Shown here piece by piece: positions 20,936-34,500 of a stretch of 64,000 nt of DNA. The notes under the pieces are model-generated. The model made no database searches. It was given only the letters and a program-made list of their open reading frames with translations, and had not been told where the DNA came from. Source of the stretch: Triatoma infestans (taxonomy: Eukaryota > Arthropoda > Insecta > Hemiptera > Reduviidae); the NCBI GenBank assembly GCA_011037195.1, contig JAAEAF010004263.1, forward strand, positions 1 through 64,000, in the 5' to 3' direction. The first letter of the stretch is position 1. The number at the start of each line of letters is the position of its first letter. The position numbers and the translations under genes were made by a program.

Positions 20936-22320
20936 AAATAATAGATTTTGGTTGTTTGCATTATAAAAAGTTCGTAGTTGAATAAAAAAAAATTGATAAT
21001 TATTATATAAATATTCCTTTATAATTCAAATAATGAGAAAATTGGAATTGGAAAATATTCATATGTTTCATGTAGGCCTAAAGAATCTAAAATAAGAACT
21101 AGTTGCAAAGAAAACGCTGTGTGAGACATCAAAGTAGATTCACATCGTTTTATTAGAATTAAGGACACAACAATGAAAAATCCATTTAACTGTCTAATTT
21201 ATATGTTGCAGTTCAGGATATTCTGAATTGTCATCAGACTGTGGAAGAACTTATAAAAAAGATGAAAAGTAGAGAAGGTAATATGATCTTGTGAACCCGG
21301 AAACTCAAGTGTTTTTCAAATAGAGAAGTATTATCTGTTTAAATGGAGTATTTTAAAGAAATTGACAAAAGATTCATTTCTCACTCCTACAGCTCACCTT
21401 GAATTTTTTCACTCTCTCCTTTATTTATTAAAGAAACAAAAACTATATGTGAATAACTAAGAACGAAAAATTATCATGAGAAATTGAAGTAGAAAAAGTT
21501 TATTTAACATAGAAGAGTCTCACACTGTTTAGCCTCATGTCTGTTTGAACATAAATGATATATATTTATATTGTCTTACCTTAGCTACTTTATTGTGGGA
21601 CATATAATGTCATTGTTTTGTTGTACCAGAGTACTGCAGTTACCAGCACTTTGTGGGTGACTGATTAGCATTGGCTCGTCCTATGCTCTTGAACATCTGT
21701 TCGTTCTTCACAATGAATCGCAAAATCCCAGAGATTAGTGATAAATGATGCTTCGTTTATACAATCAATATAGTTACATTAGATTTTTTATGTTAAAATA
21801 TGGGCAATTTAGCCTTTTCAAAAATTTGCTAAATGAGTTGAGCTTTCATAGTATCCAAATTTCCAGCCTAATTCATGATAAGCAATTTCTATGTTCAAGA
21901 CTGCTTTTTAAAAATGCAATCTTGTATATCCGAACATCCATATCATTTGAAATTAATAATAAAAGGATTTTAGACTATTAAAAATTATAGTTCAGATTTA
22001 ACAAAATAAATCTCTTTTTGCTTAAGGTTTATCTTATTAAAGATAAGTCTTCTTGATTTGACCCTAATGCTGGCCTAATATGAAAAAAAGTATGCTATAT
22101 AATGCTCAATGTCTATATAATGCTAAATTTGTCTACACCGCATAAAATATGAAGCAAGAACTCAGGAATTTGAAACCATGTTAGGTAAGCAAGAAGATTG
22201 TTACTGGGATAAATAAACATCCTGAAATAGGTATAATTCGGGTGAAATGAACAAATAGGCGAGCACCAAACTATATATAAAAAATATGTATTTACAGTAT
22301 TTAAATGTATAAATACAAAT
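20936..22320. other. Intergenic, no supported gene
   Basis: AT-rich DNA downstream of RRP9. The short frame 21745-21981 has no domain. No canonical AATAAA is visible within about 120 bp after the RRP9 stop on the minus strand. Confidence 0.4.
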
Positions 22321-22326
22321 AAGTAC

Positions 22327-23730
22327 TTACTTATCAGACTTTTTTACATTCACAACAACTATAGAATTTTTTGCCTCCTTAATTTTAGCCCACCTACCGA
22401 GTTTATGTTCTTGACCAACACCGACCACAAGTTTTTCACTATTCGATGTAAACGCTAAAGCATTAATAAAACCCCTAACAGGAATATCGGCTAATAAAGA
22501 TGCTCCTCTGAAATTATCGTTACATTTCCATAATTTAACAAAACCATCAGAAGAACCTGAGGCAAATACATCTGAATTTGATATCGAAGCTATACTGCAA
22601 ATCCATCTTGGTTCCTTACAACCATCGTCCAAACCGTGAGCGTTAGTAATTATATGCAATGGTTTCTTTTTTGTAACAGCCCATAAGCACACAGATCCAT
22701 CATCACCGTATGAAATAAAATGATGATCATCCAACCTTTTTACACCATCAATACTTCTTGAATGATTATATATAAGTTGAGATTCTTCCTGAATCTTCCA
22801 CACTCTCACTGTATTATCAGTCCCGCCGGATGTGACAGCACGTTCTTTGGAAAGTGCATCCAAACCTGTTATAGGCATATGATGTCCAAAAAGTGTTTCC
22901 AAATATGCTTTTTCTTCTACACTCCAAACTTTGACAGTTCTATCTTTACTACTGCTGTATAAATGTTTTGTAAAACGACAAAAGGCTAAGCCTGTTATAC
23001 CAGCTCTATGCCCTTTAAATGAAAATATATGTGCTAAAGTTTCTGGATCCCATATTTGTATAATATTATTATCGTCACCGGACGCTAAATGCTTATTATC
23101 TTGGGATATTGCGAGACACATAATAGGTGTGGCATGTAGAGTTTCATTGTTCTTGAATTTATGCCTAGGCGGTATGTGCCCAACTTTTTTCATACTAGTG
23201 AGACACCACTTGACAATAGTACAATCTTTGGAACCAGTATATAGAAAATTGTTGGTCGAAACTGCTAAACACGTTATCGGCAATTTATGTTCTTTACACT
23301 TTAACACTGTATAGTCTTCACTTTTGAATTCAGTTACTATACTATCAGCTATTTTTTTTCTCAACTTACCGGCTTGGCTTAGGACTTCATCATGCAATCT
23401 ACCCAAAATAACTTCATTATCTAATTCTTCTGTTTCCAATCTTTCTTTCTCTACCTTTTCAATATCCTGTAAATACTGTCTAGCAAGTTTAACCTTCTTT
23501 TCTTGCGCTGTCATTTGTTCTTCTTCATCTGATTCCACTAAATTATCTTTTCTGTTAATATATATATCTTCATCTTCTTCACTTGATATTTCCTCATCTG
23601 ACTTTTCAACATTCTTTCTTTTCCGTTTTATTTTTTCCCTTTTATCAGGATAAACCCTACCTTTACGCTTCATCTTGCCAGTTTTAGCACTGCTCAAGTT
23701 TTTTCCTTCACGAATGAAAAAAGATGACAT
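22327..23730 (-). CDS. RRP9: U3 snoRNP-associated WD40 protein RRP9 (U3-55K)
   Basis: This 467-residue protein (ATG at 23730, TAA at 22327-22329) is the U3-specific WD40 subunit of the small-subunit processome. RRP9 binds the U3 snoRNA B/C motif in the nucleolus and supports 18S pre-rRNA cleavage. Seen: a basic N-terminus (several Lys-Arg clusters to about residue 45, nucleolar-signal-like), an acidic serine/glutamate block, a charged helix, then at least six WD40 blades with the Asp-x-x-(I/V)-x-x-W endings (DNNIIQIWD, DRTVKVWS, DNTVRVWK, DGSVCLWA, DGFVKLWK). Length matches human and yeast homologues. An in-frame ATG two codons upstream (23736) and another at 23778 exist; I chose 23730 because AAAATG fits the insect start context. 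The gene has no introns in this window. Confidence 0.93.
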   Translation of the reverse strand: MSSFFIREGKNLSSAKTGKMKRKGRVYPDKREKIKRKRKNVEKSDEEISSEEDEDIYINRKDNLVESDEEEQMTAQEKKVKLARQYLQDIEKVEKERLETEELDNEVILGRLHDEVLSQAGKLRKKIADSIVTEFKSEDYTVLKCKEHKLPITCLAVSTNNFLYTGSKDCTIVKWCLTSMKKVGHIPPRHKFKNNETLHATPIMCLAISQDNKHLASGDDNNIIQIWDPETLAHIFSFKGHRAGITGLAFCRFTKHLYSSSKDRTVKVWSVEEKAYLETLFGHHMPITGLDALSKERAVTSGGTDNTVRVWKIQEESQLIYNHSRSIDGVKRLDDHHFISYGDDGSVCLWAVTKKKPLHIITNAHGLDDGCKEPRWICSIASISNSDVFASGSSDGFVKLWKCNDNFRGASLLADIPVRGFINALAFTSNSEKLVVGVGQEHKLGRWAKIKEAKNSIVVVNVKKSDK

Positions 23731-23784
23731 TTTCATGTGGCAATATTGAACAGAACTGAAGTAAATGTAAATCACCAACTAACA

Positions 23785-23790
23785 CACGTG
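23785..23790. promoter_or_regulatory. E-box CACGTG upstream of RRP9
   Basis: A canonical CACGTG, within the palindrome ACACGTGT, lies about 55 bp upstream of the chosen RRP9 start codon. Myc/Max-type factors use this site at ribosome-biogenesis genes in insects and vertebrates, so regulation of RRP9 by Myc is a reasonable inference. Confidence 0.5.
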
Positions 23791-23799
23791 TGGTAAAAC

Positions 23800-25690
23800 A
23801 CTTTTAACCTCACTGCAGGTTATATGATCTGTGATGGTTATGAGATCGTTTTCCTTCTATGGTTTCTAAAAATTTCCCTTCCAGAAAGATATTATGTTAG
23901 TCAAGATAATTACAAACAAATTCCGACGGTTGTATTATTTATTCAGTTCAAGAATTTGTGGATTGAAAACTAAAATGTGCAAATTGGAAAATCCCAAAAA
24001 TAAGTTTTACTTACTAGACCAATAAATAAATAATACTGGATTGCTTAGTTCTTAAGAAACTACAAATTATATTATTTTCTAATTTTTTTTTGGATTCTTT
24101 ATACAATTTATTAAATAACTTATAATAATAAAGCCTAAATTTAAAACAGAAAAGCAAACATCATGATTTACTTTAAATTAATTTGTTTATTCTACATTCA
24201 AATAGGTTTTAATTAATTAGAACTGTTAGTTTTTAACATTTTATTTTCCAGCAAACGACTGTTTATGACAAAACGGATTAAGGACCATTCTGCAAAATGC
24301 AACTATTTCAGAGAATTGAAACATTCCATGTTTACATAGGCAGTTCTCACTACGATATGTATACGTAAATTTTTAAAAATTTATTTTATAAAATTTATGT
24401 TTGTATTACGTAAATTTCAGCACAGAGGAAAAAGAAATTTTCTTGTATCTGTTCTTTCTACCGAATTAGGTTATGCTCCCATATTATTACCAATTTTCTT
24501 TTCACAAAAGATCATCATTTCCCGAACAGATAATAACAGTATTCAATATGCATGGATTATGTTTCAGTATTCAGCTTCCATATCCTAATTTGAAATTCTT
24601 AACATGTGAACATAAAGAATTAAATACTATACACTTTGAAAAGATTTACAAGTTTCCTTTATTCTTAAGAATAACATAAGGAAAAGTAAGTCCTCAAAAA
24701 AAAAAAAAAAAAGAACCATTTAAGATTTCATCCGTCCTCGCAGTGTTTCTTTTCATGAATTCTGAACAGTTTCAGATTGTTTCTCCAACAGTCAAAGTGT
24801 AGTTCATCAATTTTCTGTAAAGAGTTGATTTCCACCTAAACTTCTAACATATAACATTTCTACATTCTCTACATAAATATTATCAACTAGAATTTTGCCG
24901 TTGGAGGAAAATCGAAAGCAATCAAAATTAAAGAAAAATGAAGCTCGCCTAAGAAGGATAAAATCCCATAGATTTATCCAACTTTGAGGGTTCAACTACA
25001 AATTTAACTATTTCAATATCATACCAGAAACATTTGTACAAACGTCTATTTGTAACTATCATCTACTCAGTATATTTAGTCAATTGAGAGAATTTAAAAG
25101 GTGATAGTAAATCTCATTTGCTATAAAATAAAAGGTTTAAAGGATATGAGACAAGTTTTAGAGAAGATCTAACGTTTGAATTCTTTATAAAATGATTTTT
25201 AAAAATTATTCTCGTAAAACTAGAATAACTTACCTTTACTGACTTACCTAATTATATTTAGTCAGTACTTCAGTAGGCTAGTTAAAGAAGGTGATAGTGG
25301 GTCTCCAGGCTTACTTAATTCCTCTTTGTATTCTGAAATAAGGTCCCTTATCAGTTACCAAATCGAATGTTTTTTTTAAATTGTCTATAATTGCCAGGTT
25401 TACTGGCAATTACAATTTTATGCTTCTTGTGGACAATTTGGTCCAGAATATGAATCTGATCCATAGTTGAAAAACCTCATCCATGAATTGAGATTAACAG
25501 AACGGTAATTTTCTATATTTTGGAAATCTGCTTTGTTTAAAAATTAATATAATATTTGTAAATAGCAATTATTTGGGATAGTTTTAGTCTTTAACATCAA
25601 ATACCATGGTATTTGGCCATATATCCATACATTTTTCATTAACAAATAAGATATTTTTTACTTTTTATTGTTTTTTTAAATAAAAAAATT
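23800..25690. other. Intergenic, no supported gene
   Basis: AT-rich with a poly-A run at 24697-24712. The frames at 24397-24679 are short and domain-free. Confidence 0.4.
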
Positions 25691-25699
25691 ACTTTTGAA

Positions 25700-25951
25700 T
25701 CTAGATGGTGAACCGTATTTTAGCCTAAAGTTGTAGTTTAGAGGAAAGCGTAACGTTACTGCTCCTCCAGAATCCCAAAAAAATCAATTTTCTTGGCAAA
25801 TATTTCCATTAAAAGTGATAGGTATTTATGTGTAGAGACAGTATACGAAGTTTAATGAAAATCGTAAAGTAAAACTCAATTTCGGAAATTTGACACACTT
25901 CCTTCTACTAGGAACAAGAGAAAGTAAAAATTCTTCGGCAGAAGTTGTTAC
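25700..25951 (+). repeat. Copy C of the dispersed repeat (3' part)
   Basis: Matches the 3' half of the family: TTTAGAGGAAAGCGTAAC, AAAATCAATTTTCTTGGC, AAGTTTAATGAAAATCG, and the terminal CTACTAGGAACAAGAGAAAGT. Confidence 0.6.
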
Positions 25952-28150
25952 AAAGAAATGAGAATTAATTTTGTTATTTCTTACCAACTTACTTAAAACT
26001 CATACTCTGCACTTACACTGAAGATATCACCATCTTGCATCCAGCTACGGCCCTAGGAACAGCTTCCACCCACTTGCACGCTCTCTTAAACGTGTTAGAA
26101 CTATAGGCCGAAAAAAAAAACGATCACTAATTTGATCCTCAGAAATGTCAACAAATGAATTCCTTCACGTCGATTTAATGCATACTACTTTCTCCTACTA
26201 GTGAACTTTATGATCTTGGGACATCTGTACTTCGACAAGCGACTAAATGGAACCAATCTCATACGAGTAAACTAAAAAGACAAGAACTGTCACAGAATAA
26301 ACTTTTTGAGGGTTCATGTAAAGTATTATATTTCATGTAATTATTATTTCAATTGCGACTAACAAGGCAAGCGATCGACACGACTTATATAACCTCGAAC
26401 CAAAGAGGACTTACAAACTTGAACTGTGAGGTTTAAACCAATGAAAATACATACTTAACAGTCAGAAATTCTACTTCATCAGATTACAAATGCTCTATTT
26501 TGTATTTCTAAGACTAACGCTACACTCCATAACTTCTTATGGAATTTGAAGCGTAAAATCCAAATATCGAAAATTTTATGGCCTCAAATCCTTTAATTTT
26601 AGCATCTTAAAAAGTTTACCAGATATTATACTTAAAATTTTTAATTAAGGCACTCTTACTTATAATTAATGTTTTTTTACCAAATTGACTAAGCCGCCGT
26701 TAGTCCCCTGACACTCATCATAGCATAAATCCGGACATCATATATTATCCAATTCAATTATTATTTCATGTAAAAAATTCTGAAAATGCTTACGATTTTT
26801 AATAAACAAATATAAAATAATAATTTTTGTTTGTATAATAATTATTATTAATTTTCTATAATTGAATATTGTAATATAATATGGAACTTATCCTTAGTGA
26901 CATTTGTTAATACTTCTAAAAGTTTAATATTAACATCTAAGTTTGCAAGAAGGCAACGCGATTGGTAAAAAGAGAATCATTCTAACTTAATGTCAAGCTG
27001 GGCTGGCCAATTCCTTTCCTAAATAACTGTTAATTTCACGGCACAAACGCTGAAATTTTGCAGATCGCTGGCAGAAACGCTATCAAAAAATCTCCTGAAA
27101 ACTTGAGGGACGTCGATCATTTTGGTAAAGGAGTCTTTTTTTTTGTAAAGCATAGCTTGGATGTATCTTGCTGTAGCTTGTCAGTATTGATACTGTATAG
27201 GAGAAATAATACCGTTTTAGAAATAGTGGTAAAGGAATACAAAGGAGTGATTAGAAATAGGTTTATATTGCTAAATCATTATTAATAGAGAATATTTAAC
27301 ATTTTGTAATTCCAAATGCATTAATTTTATTTAAATATTATTTAAACATTTTTTATTAAATTTCTGTAAAAATATGTTGGTAAAATTTAATTACAAATTT
27401 CTACAGGAACAAATACTACTTTACAATATATACACCACATTATTTTACTATATATGATTTATATATAATACTATGGTAAATATTAAATATGAGCTACCAA
27501 TGAACAACTTGTAAGCATTTATTTTGCTATTTTGGAATGCTGGTAAACACGAGATTTCCTTCGTCGTTCTTTATTAATATAATATATAAATATATATTTT
27601 ACTATATTTATTTTTTAAATTCCTTCATTTTATATTACATTTATACTTTTTAATTATTCACATTTTTTTTTTAATTAAGGCACTAATTACTTATAATTAA
27701 TGCTTATTTACTAAATATATTTTAGTAAATCTTACAAATTATGTATATTTATAAAACATTTTGGCAGCATACGAAGGTGTTATTACACATCGATTTCATC
27801 ATTTAAAAAGAAATATAAAATAAAAAAAGGTTTATTGAGCTAAATAGAAATTAAAGTTTATGAATCGATGTTGATAATCGATTTTAGAGTATTTAATAAA
27901 AAATCATAATCTTTAATATTTGATTCAAATGAGCTTCATTTAATAATTTAAAAATAAATATTTTTTATATCTTTTTGTTACAATACAAACAGAAAATGAT
28001 TTACAAAAGAGAAGGAAAATTTTAATTAAAAAAAAAATATATAAACATTGAGCAGAAACACATGTGTTGCTATTTTCATTTGCGAATTTTCAAAAGTAAA
28101 TTCAATTTAAAAAAATTAAATAAATAGAAATGGTAAATACAAAAAAATTG
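25952..28150. other. Intergenic, no supported gene
   Basis: Very AT-rich. No exon or RNA gene recognised; the frame 27058-27285 has no domain. AATAAA hexamers on the minus strand at 28166-28171 and 28157-28162 could serve the long gene whose stop is at 28520. Confidence 0.35.
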
Positions 28151-28519
28151 TCAATTTTTATTTCTTTTATTGTTATTTATCTATTTTTTGTAAATTAAGA
28201 TACAGAGACAAACTAACATTTAATTTCATTACACAGTAATGCTCTTAGGTATTTACTATGTAAGTTTTTCTCCTAATAATGATGTATTACTTTCTAAAAT
28301 TTTTTTATCATTTTCACATTTTTTATAACTGTTAGCGTTCCAACAATATTATAGTTCAAAATGATCTTTTAATGAAAAATATGCCAGATAAAATTTGAAA
28401 ATTATTTTTGAGGGGCTAATATTATTTGAAGATCACATTGTTCAATCGCTAACAGTATAATAATAGAGAAGTGTGATAAAGTGATAGCAATGTGGTACCA
28501 TAAAGAATTCCATTCCAAT

Positions 28520-28585
28520 TTAGATAATTGAAGTGATCAGTCTGGCCTTGAAGTTCACAATCTTCTCGCTAGTTTGGGCGAGACG
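28520..28585 (-). CDS. Long gene, last exon
   Basis: 21 codons and TAA after acceptor TTTATTACAG. Encodes Arg-Leu-Ala-Gln-Thr-Ser-Glu-Lys followed by Val-Asn-Phe-Lys-Ala-Arg-Leu-Ile-Thr. Confidence 0.8.
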   Translation of the reverse strand, partial: RLAQTSEKIVNFKARLITSII

Positions 28586-31500
28586 CTGTAATAAAATTAA
28601 AAAAAAAAAATTAATTTAAGATAAATGCATTTTATGTATCAAGCCATCTCAACTGACTGAAATGAGAGATTTAAGAAATTGCCTTTTCTTGTTTAATCCA
28701 AATCAACAGCAAACTGTCTTTTATATATTTTTTGTTTTATTTTATTTCATTAGATAAACTCTACTTTTGTAATAATTCAAACTGTATGCCTTTACTAAAC
28801 ACTGAAATCGACTGACCAAACTACTTCATGGATGTTGGTGCCCGCTACCACCACTATTTCAGTCTAACAAAATTAGCATTAAACTAAGGTGTTTCAAGTT
28901 ATTCATGCAAATTACAACAAATAGATGATCGGCAAATGAAATGATATACAGGGTGGTCTATAACGAATGTAAAAACATTTGAGAACTTGTTGGGGAAGCC
29001 ATTCTAAGTAAAAAAAAACCTACTTATATCTAATTGCTGGTGAAAATCAAAACAAAATCTTGGGCAACTATTATTTAAAAACAAAACACATTCAGCTGTA
29101 AACAATAATTTATTGTTGTAGTGGTTAATAATTTATAAAAAATATTAAATATATTTAAAAATAATTTATCAAACAAGCAAAATATTGGTTGTTTGATAAA
29201 TAAATATTGGCTGTTTCATTAACAAAAGCCAAACATAACTATTGTTTATATTAAAAACAATTTATTATTGTATTATTGGAGAATTCAAAGGAAAATGGAG
29301 TGCTTCAGTACAGCTGAATAGGCTGAAATTGTGTTTATTTATGGTTTCTGTGATGGTAATGCTCTTCATGCATCAAGAGATTTCTGAATGAACATCTACC
29401 TTCCCATAGGGTATTCGGCCGTACATTTCAAAGGCTGCTGATATACGAACAGCTGCTGAACGTAGTAAAGGTGGCAATCACCGGGGAGGTAATGTTCGCA
29501 ATGAGGAAAATGTAATACGCAGTTTTGGACAATCCTACAATAAGTACTTCACACATTGCAACAATTGCGCTTTTCACAGAACTTTGTGTGGTGGTCACTA
29601 AACCGAGAAGAACTGCATCCCTTTCATGTCCATCGGGTTCAGGTTTTACAACCGAAGATTCAGCCTTTTTTCTAGTGTTCTGTGGACTTAACGAGGCTCC
29701 ATTTATGAGAGTTAGCATCAATAACTACCACAACTATTAGCTATGGTTCCTACCTAGGCTAGCATTTTCAATACTGTTACTTGGAATAGAAGCCTTACAT
29801 AGTAGACTAAATTCTGAAGGATATGTGACTTTCCTAAATGAAAGGCTTCATGCTATGCTAGAAGACCAGCTTATTGTATTAGTGGAGAATTTAGAGGAAA
29901 ATGGAGTGCTTCGGTACAGCTGAATATGCTGAAATTGTGTTTATTTACGGTTTCGGCCGTATATTCCTGTGAGATACAATTCGGCAATAAATGTGGTACC
30001 AACACAATGGTGGCTCAGCATACTATGGAAGGCAAGAAGTAGCTGAGTGCTGGGGGGGGGGGGAAGGAGCCTGTTGCACTGCGTCCTACATGGTCTTCTG
30101 TGCTATGCTCTTCGGCTGCCATAGGGTGCCCGACAGCTTCCCTTCAGCTTGGGAGAATCTCTCGCCTACAGCAACCCCTCAGGTGCAATAGGCGAGCTTC
30201 TCGCCTACAGCATCCCAACAAACGAAACACAGCAGTTTCTTGTTTCTTTGTGCTTGGAGTTCCAATGGAAAATTCAGTCACGACAGAATGATTGACTAAC
30301 TTAATTTGTAATTCTCTTTGTTGTCGTCAATATTATATCAATCCAAAAAAATCTTCAAGCATTTATCTTAAAATTACTTACAAGAATCAAATCCTGAATA
30401 AGAGATGCTACTCCCTTATTAGCCACTACGAACAACCTAGTCAATGGTCCAGGTACTCCAACTCCATAAGCGGTTTCATCCTTAGGTTCTTCAACTGCTA
30501 CATTGACTGAAGCTGCAGCTTCTCCTTCAGGGGCCTGACCACTTCCAGCAACCAACTACCAGCAATCAGTTGTAATTAATTATAGATTTTAAACATAAAT
30601 AAACCTAACATCGATGAATAAGTCACTGGGCACCTGATTTTGATTGCTGAAACTTCTGATTATTAATGGAATGTTTTTAAGTGTAAAAAACATTCTGTTC
30701 ATGTCAAGGAAGAATTTTCTAGATTAATATGAAAATGAATTTCTTTGTATTAGAATAAATATAATTTAAAATTTAAATTTATATTATAATTTAAAAAAAC
30801 AACAATAAATTGGAAATCGTAAACAGTTTGCTTGTTCCAACTTTTTTGCTATATCTGCTAAATTTAACTGTTTAGTTAATAACTTCTATTTAACTGTTTA
30901 GCTAATAACTTCCCGATATTAGGATATAGTTATATTATTAAAGCCTTTAGTTGAATATACCCTTGCAATCGTCACAATACCATGAGATAGCACTTTAAAA
31001 GACTTAATATATATTCACACCAAAAGGAGCATAGTGTCTTTTTACTATTTTCGTTAAAGTTGTTGCTATTGCCATGTCACTATTGTGAATGTTCTCCCTT
31101 TCACGATACTTTTAACACACCAATACTAAAATAGGATTTCTCTCCAACTGCTCATACACATCTTCTTTCATTTCGGTTAACTTGCGAGAGATAAAAGCTA
31201 CTAGTTTATGATACAATAAATGTTCATATGAGAAAGTATAATAGTGTCAGATTTTCTAAATCGAGTTTTCATCAGAAATACATTTTGATGACCTCTACGT
31301 CCGAAAAAGTGATGTTTTGAAAATGGTCTCTATGTGTGAGTGAATAGCATAGCTCAAAAACGAAAAATAGAACAAAGTTCAAACTTGACATTCTGTTAGG
31401 GGCCAATTATTTGTCAAAATTCCTCAACCGAAACTATCACTTTACTAAATGGATTTTTTTGTCTTCACTTTTTAGCGATTTTCTTTAAACTCGGTATATC

Positions 31501-34500
31501 AACTAAACATAAAACGAGCTACTACTTTTAGTTAAAACATTTTTCATTTAAATTTATTTCAGGTGTTTTTTCGGTGAAGGGCGGGGTTATGATTTCCTCT
31601 AAAGTGCTATTTTAGTTTCTTATACAATTCTAACATCTAAATAACATGAAACAGAATTAACTACATTGCCAAAATTTTAAGTATGAAAAAATCGGGTTTT
31701 TTACTGAACAGTTTTCTTCGGTTTCTGCCAGTTACAAGTTCATGCTCATAACCACTACACCAAACCCACCCCTCATTGCCATAGTATTTTCACTTAATGT
31801 CTTCTGCTTACTAAGTTTTTCAAACCATTGGAGATATATTTGCTGTTTTCATTCACCTTAAGTTTCTAGTCAATTTCTTCATTGACTGCATAGTTCAATT
31901 TCCACGAATCATGTTTCGTGTACAAGTATTTTGAAACCAGAATAACATAAAAAACAGGTTCACTTTTTGAAAACTGAATTTTCAATCTGCTCACCATAGA
32001 CCATATAGGCATTATTATACTAACAATCGAGAGAAGGAATAATGCCTCCATTAATAACATTTCCCAAAAATACAAAAATGGTGCCCATTTTTTTGAAAAG
32101 CTTTCTGAAATTATGAAGTTATCGTTTAAAGGACAACAACTAATAGAAAGTTTCTCTGTTTCTCTTGATGTGAGCAAAGCTTAGAAAACTCAAATTAAGA
32201 ATTATTTTCCATTAAATTGTATCTAACTAAAGTGAAAAAGAATTTAATTTATACCTTCATTCATCTTATAATGTACTTTTACAAAGTAAATAACTAATAT
32301 AGATGTCAGATCTAGATTTGTATTCATTGCTGTAAATTAATGGAAGGTTTCACCTAATTTTTTATCATTTTCAAATATGTTTACCGTTCTCTTCCTATCA
32401 ATGGCAATTGAACGTTCAACTTAATGAGAAACAGTGACTGTAAAGATAACATACTGAATCCATGCAAATTTGAAACACTAAGAACTAGGTTATTCAAAGA
32501 AAACATATAGTTACCTTCCCTTTCATGAGTTCCTATATATATTGTCCTCCATACCTGTAGCTTGGTACAAGAGTGATTATGTTTCAATTTTGACTTATTC
32601 TGCTTAAATGATGTAAAACCGAATTTTCATTTCAAGTAGTACCCAAGTCAATTTGAACTTGAACTTTGTATGAACCAAGAAATATCAAAGTCAAATCTTA
32701 ATTAGAAATATTTTCCATGATATCTGCTTCTTGTGATGATCATCGACCGGCACTTTGAATTATTTGGAAGTTAATCAAGTGAGCCTGCGGTTACTTGTTG
32801 CAGGATTTAAACAATTCATAAATCATCTTTCATCTCCCCTGAATAGTTATAACAATTGATTGATCCAGAGAGAAAAGAGACCACCAAAGAAATAATAAAT
32901 TCATAATGTCACGTTCAGGGTCGTCAATTAGGGTCAATTCAAAAAATTGTTTAATTACAAGTGTTGTTAATTAAAATTTATGCCTAAATCTATAATACAT
33001 TCACGAGATATTTTCAAGAAGAAACTATTTCAGATAAATTATAAAAGATTTCCATAATTTGCTTCTTTTTGAATATAAAGTTAATTCGATAACAGCCTGT
33101 TCAGTAAAACATAATATTCAAAGAAACTGCAGCATATCAAGGGTTCGTAAAAATATAAAGTTTCTTATCTAATAACTTGATTTACACTGAATTTGACTTT
33201 GTCACTTGTTGTACCAAGCCATAGATATATTAGTAATTACAAATGTCAATATAATTTTCATATAACTACATTTCTGAAAAAAAAACCTTTTTTCTAATAA
33301 TAAAAACATTAAATAATAATCATTCTTCAATAAAGCCTCAATTTTTGATCATTTCTTTTCAATAAATCTTCAATTCAATTTTAAAGAAAAATTCAATAAT
33401 ATAAGCGCTTGAAAGTAATCTATCAACGGTGAAGTTTACTTACTCAAATTTATGAACTGAATCGAGTGAGTTGTTTATATCATTTTTTTAAATTTTCCCG
33501 TAGCTAGAGATATCTAGTAGCTACTTTTATAAACACAGATTCGATAGAAACAAACTCGTAACTCCTATGGCTTTCTATATCCTGATACAAATCCTAATAT
33601 TATGATATTGGTAAAAAAAAGGGTGTAAAATATAATGTGGAGAATGGGTCAGTTTGAGTTGACAATAATATAAAAAAATAACAGCGCTTTTTGTATGTTT
33701 ATTCACCCAAAGATGGGCATTCATTTAGAAAGTTTATTACTAAAATCAAGAAACAAAGATAAAACAAAAAAAATATGGTGTGAAACACTCACACAACTTT
33801 CTCTTACTCCAGTTCTCAAAATTATAATTGACAAATTTTATAGTTTGTGTACCAAATTTAATGAAATTTGTCGAAAACTGTAAAAAACTATTCAGTAAAA
33901 GCGCACTTCCGGTTTACTGATTTTCTTCACACCCGGAATTTTGGCCAACTATTTATTTCTAATTAATTTCATTTGGATGATAGAGTTGTATAATCAAGTA
34001 TGATACAACTTTAGAGGAAGCTGTAACCCTACCCCTCTCCTAAAAGTGCCCTTAAATGAATTTTCCCAGAGAAATTTTATATAAAAGTTGTAGATCTTTG
34101 AATGTTTAGTTTATGTGTAGTTCTAAGAAAATCGTCGGGGCCATTTTTGAGAAAATCGCGAAAAAGTGAAAAAAAATCATATTTAGTAAAGTGTTAAAAC
34201 AAAAGCACTTCCGGTTTTCCGATTTTTCTCAAACTTGGAATTTCAATAATATATTAAATTCTAATTAACATTATTTGAATGACCGAATTGTGTAATAATC
34301 TGAAATAGCACTTTAGAGGGTAACCTAACCCCACCCCACCCCTAGAAGGGCCCTTAAATCAATTTTCCCAGAGAAATGTTTCAAATAAAAGTTGTAGCTC
34401 CTTGTATATGTAGTTGATATGTAAAGTTTAAAGAAAATCCTTGGAGCCAATTTTGAGAAAAACGCAAAAAAGTAAAAAAGTCAACTAGTAAAGTGGTACT

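Noticed and set aside
23731..23778. Longer RRP9 frame starting at 23778
   Set aside because: The extra 16 residues have no resemblance to RRP9 N-termini, and the ATG at 23730 has a better start context.
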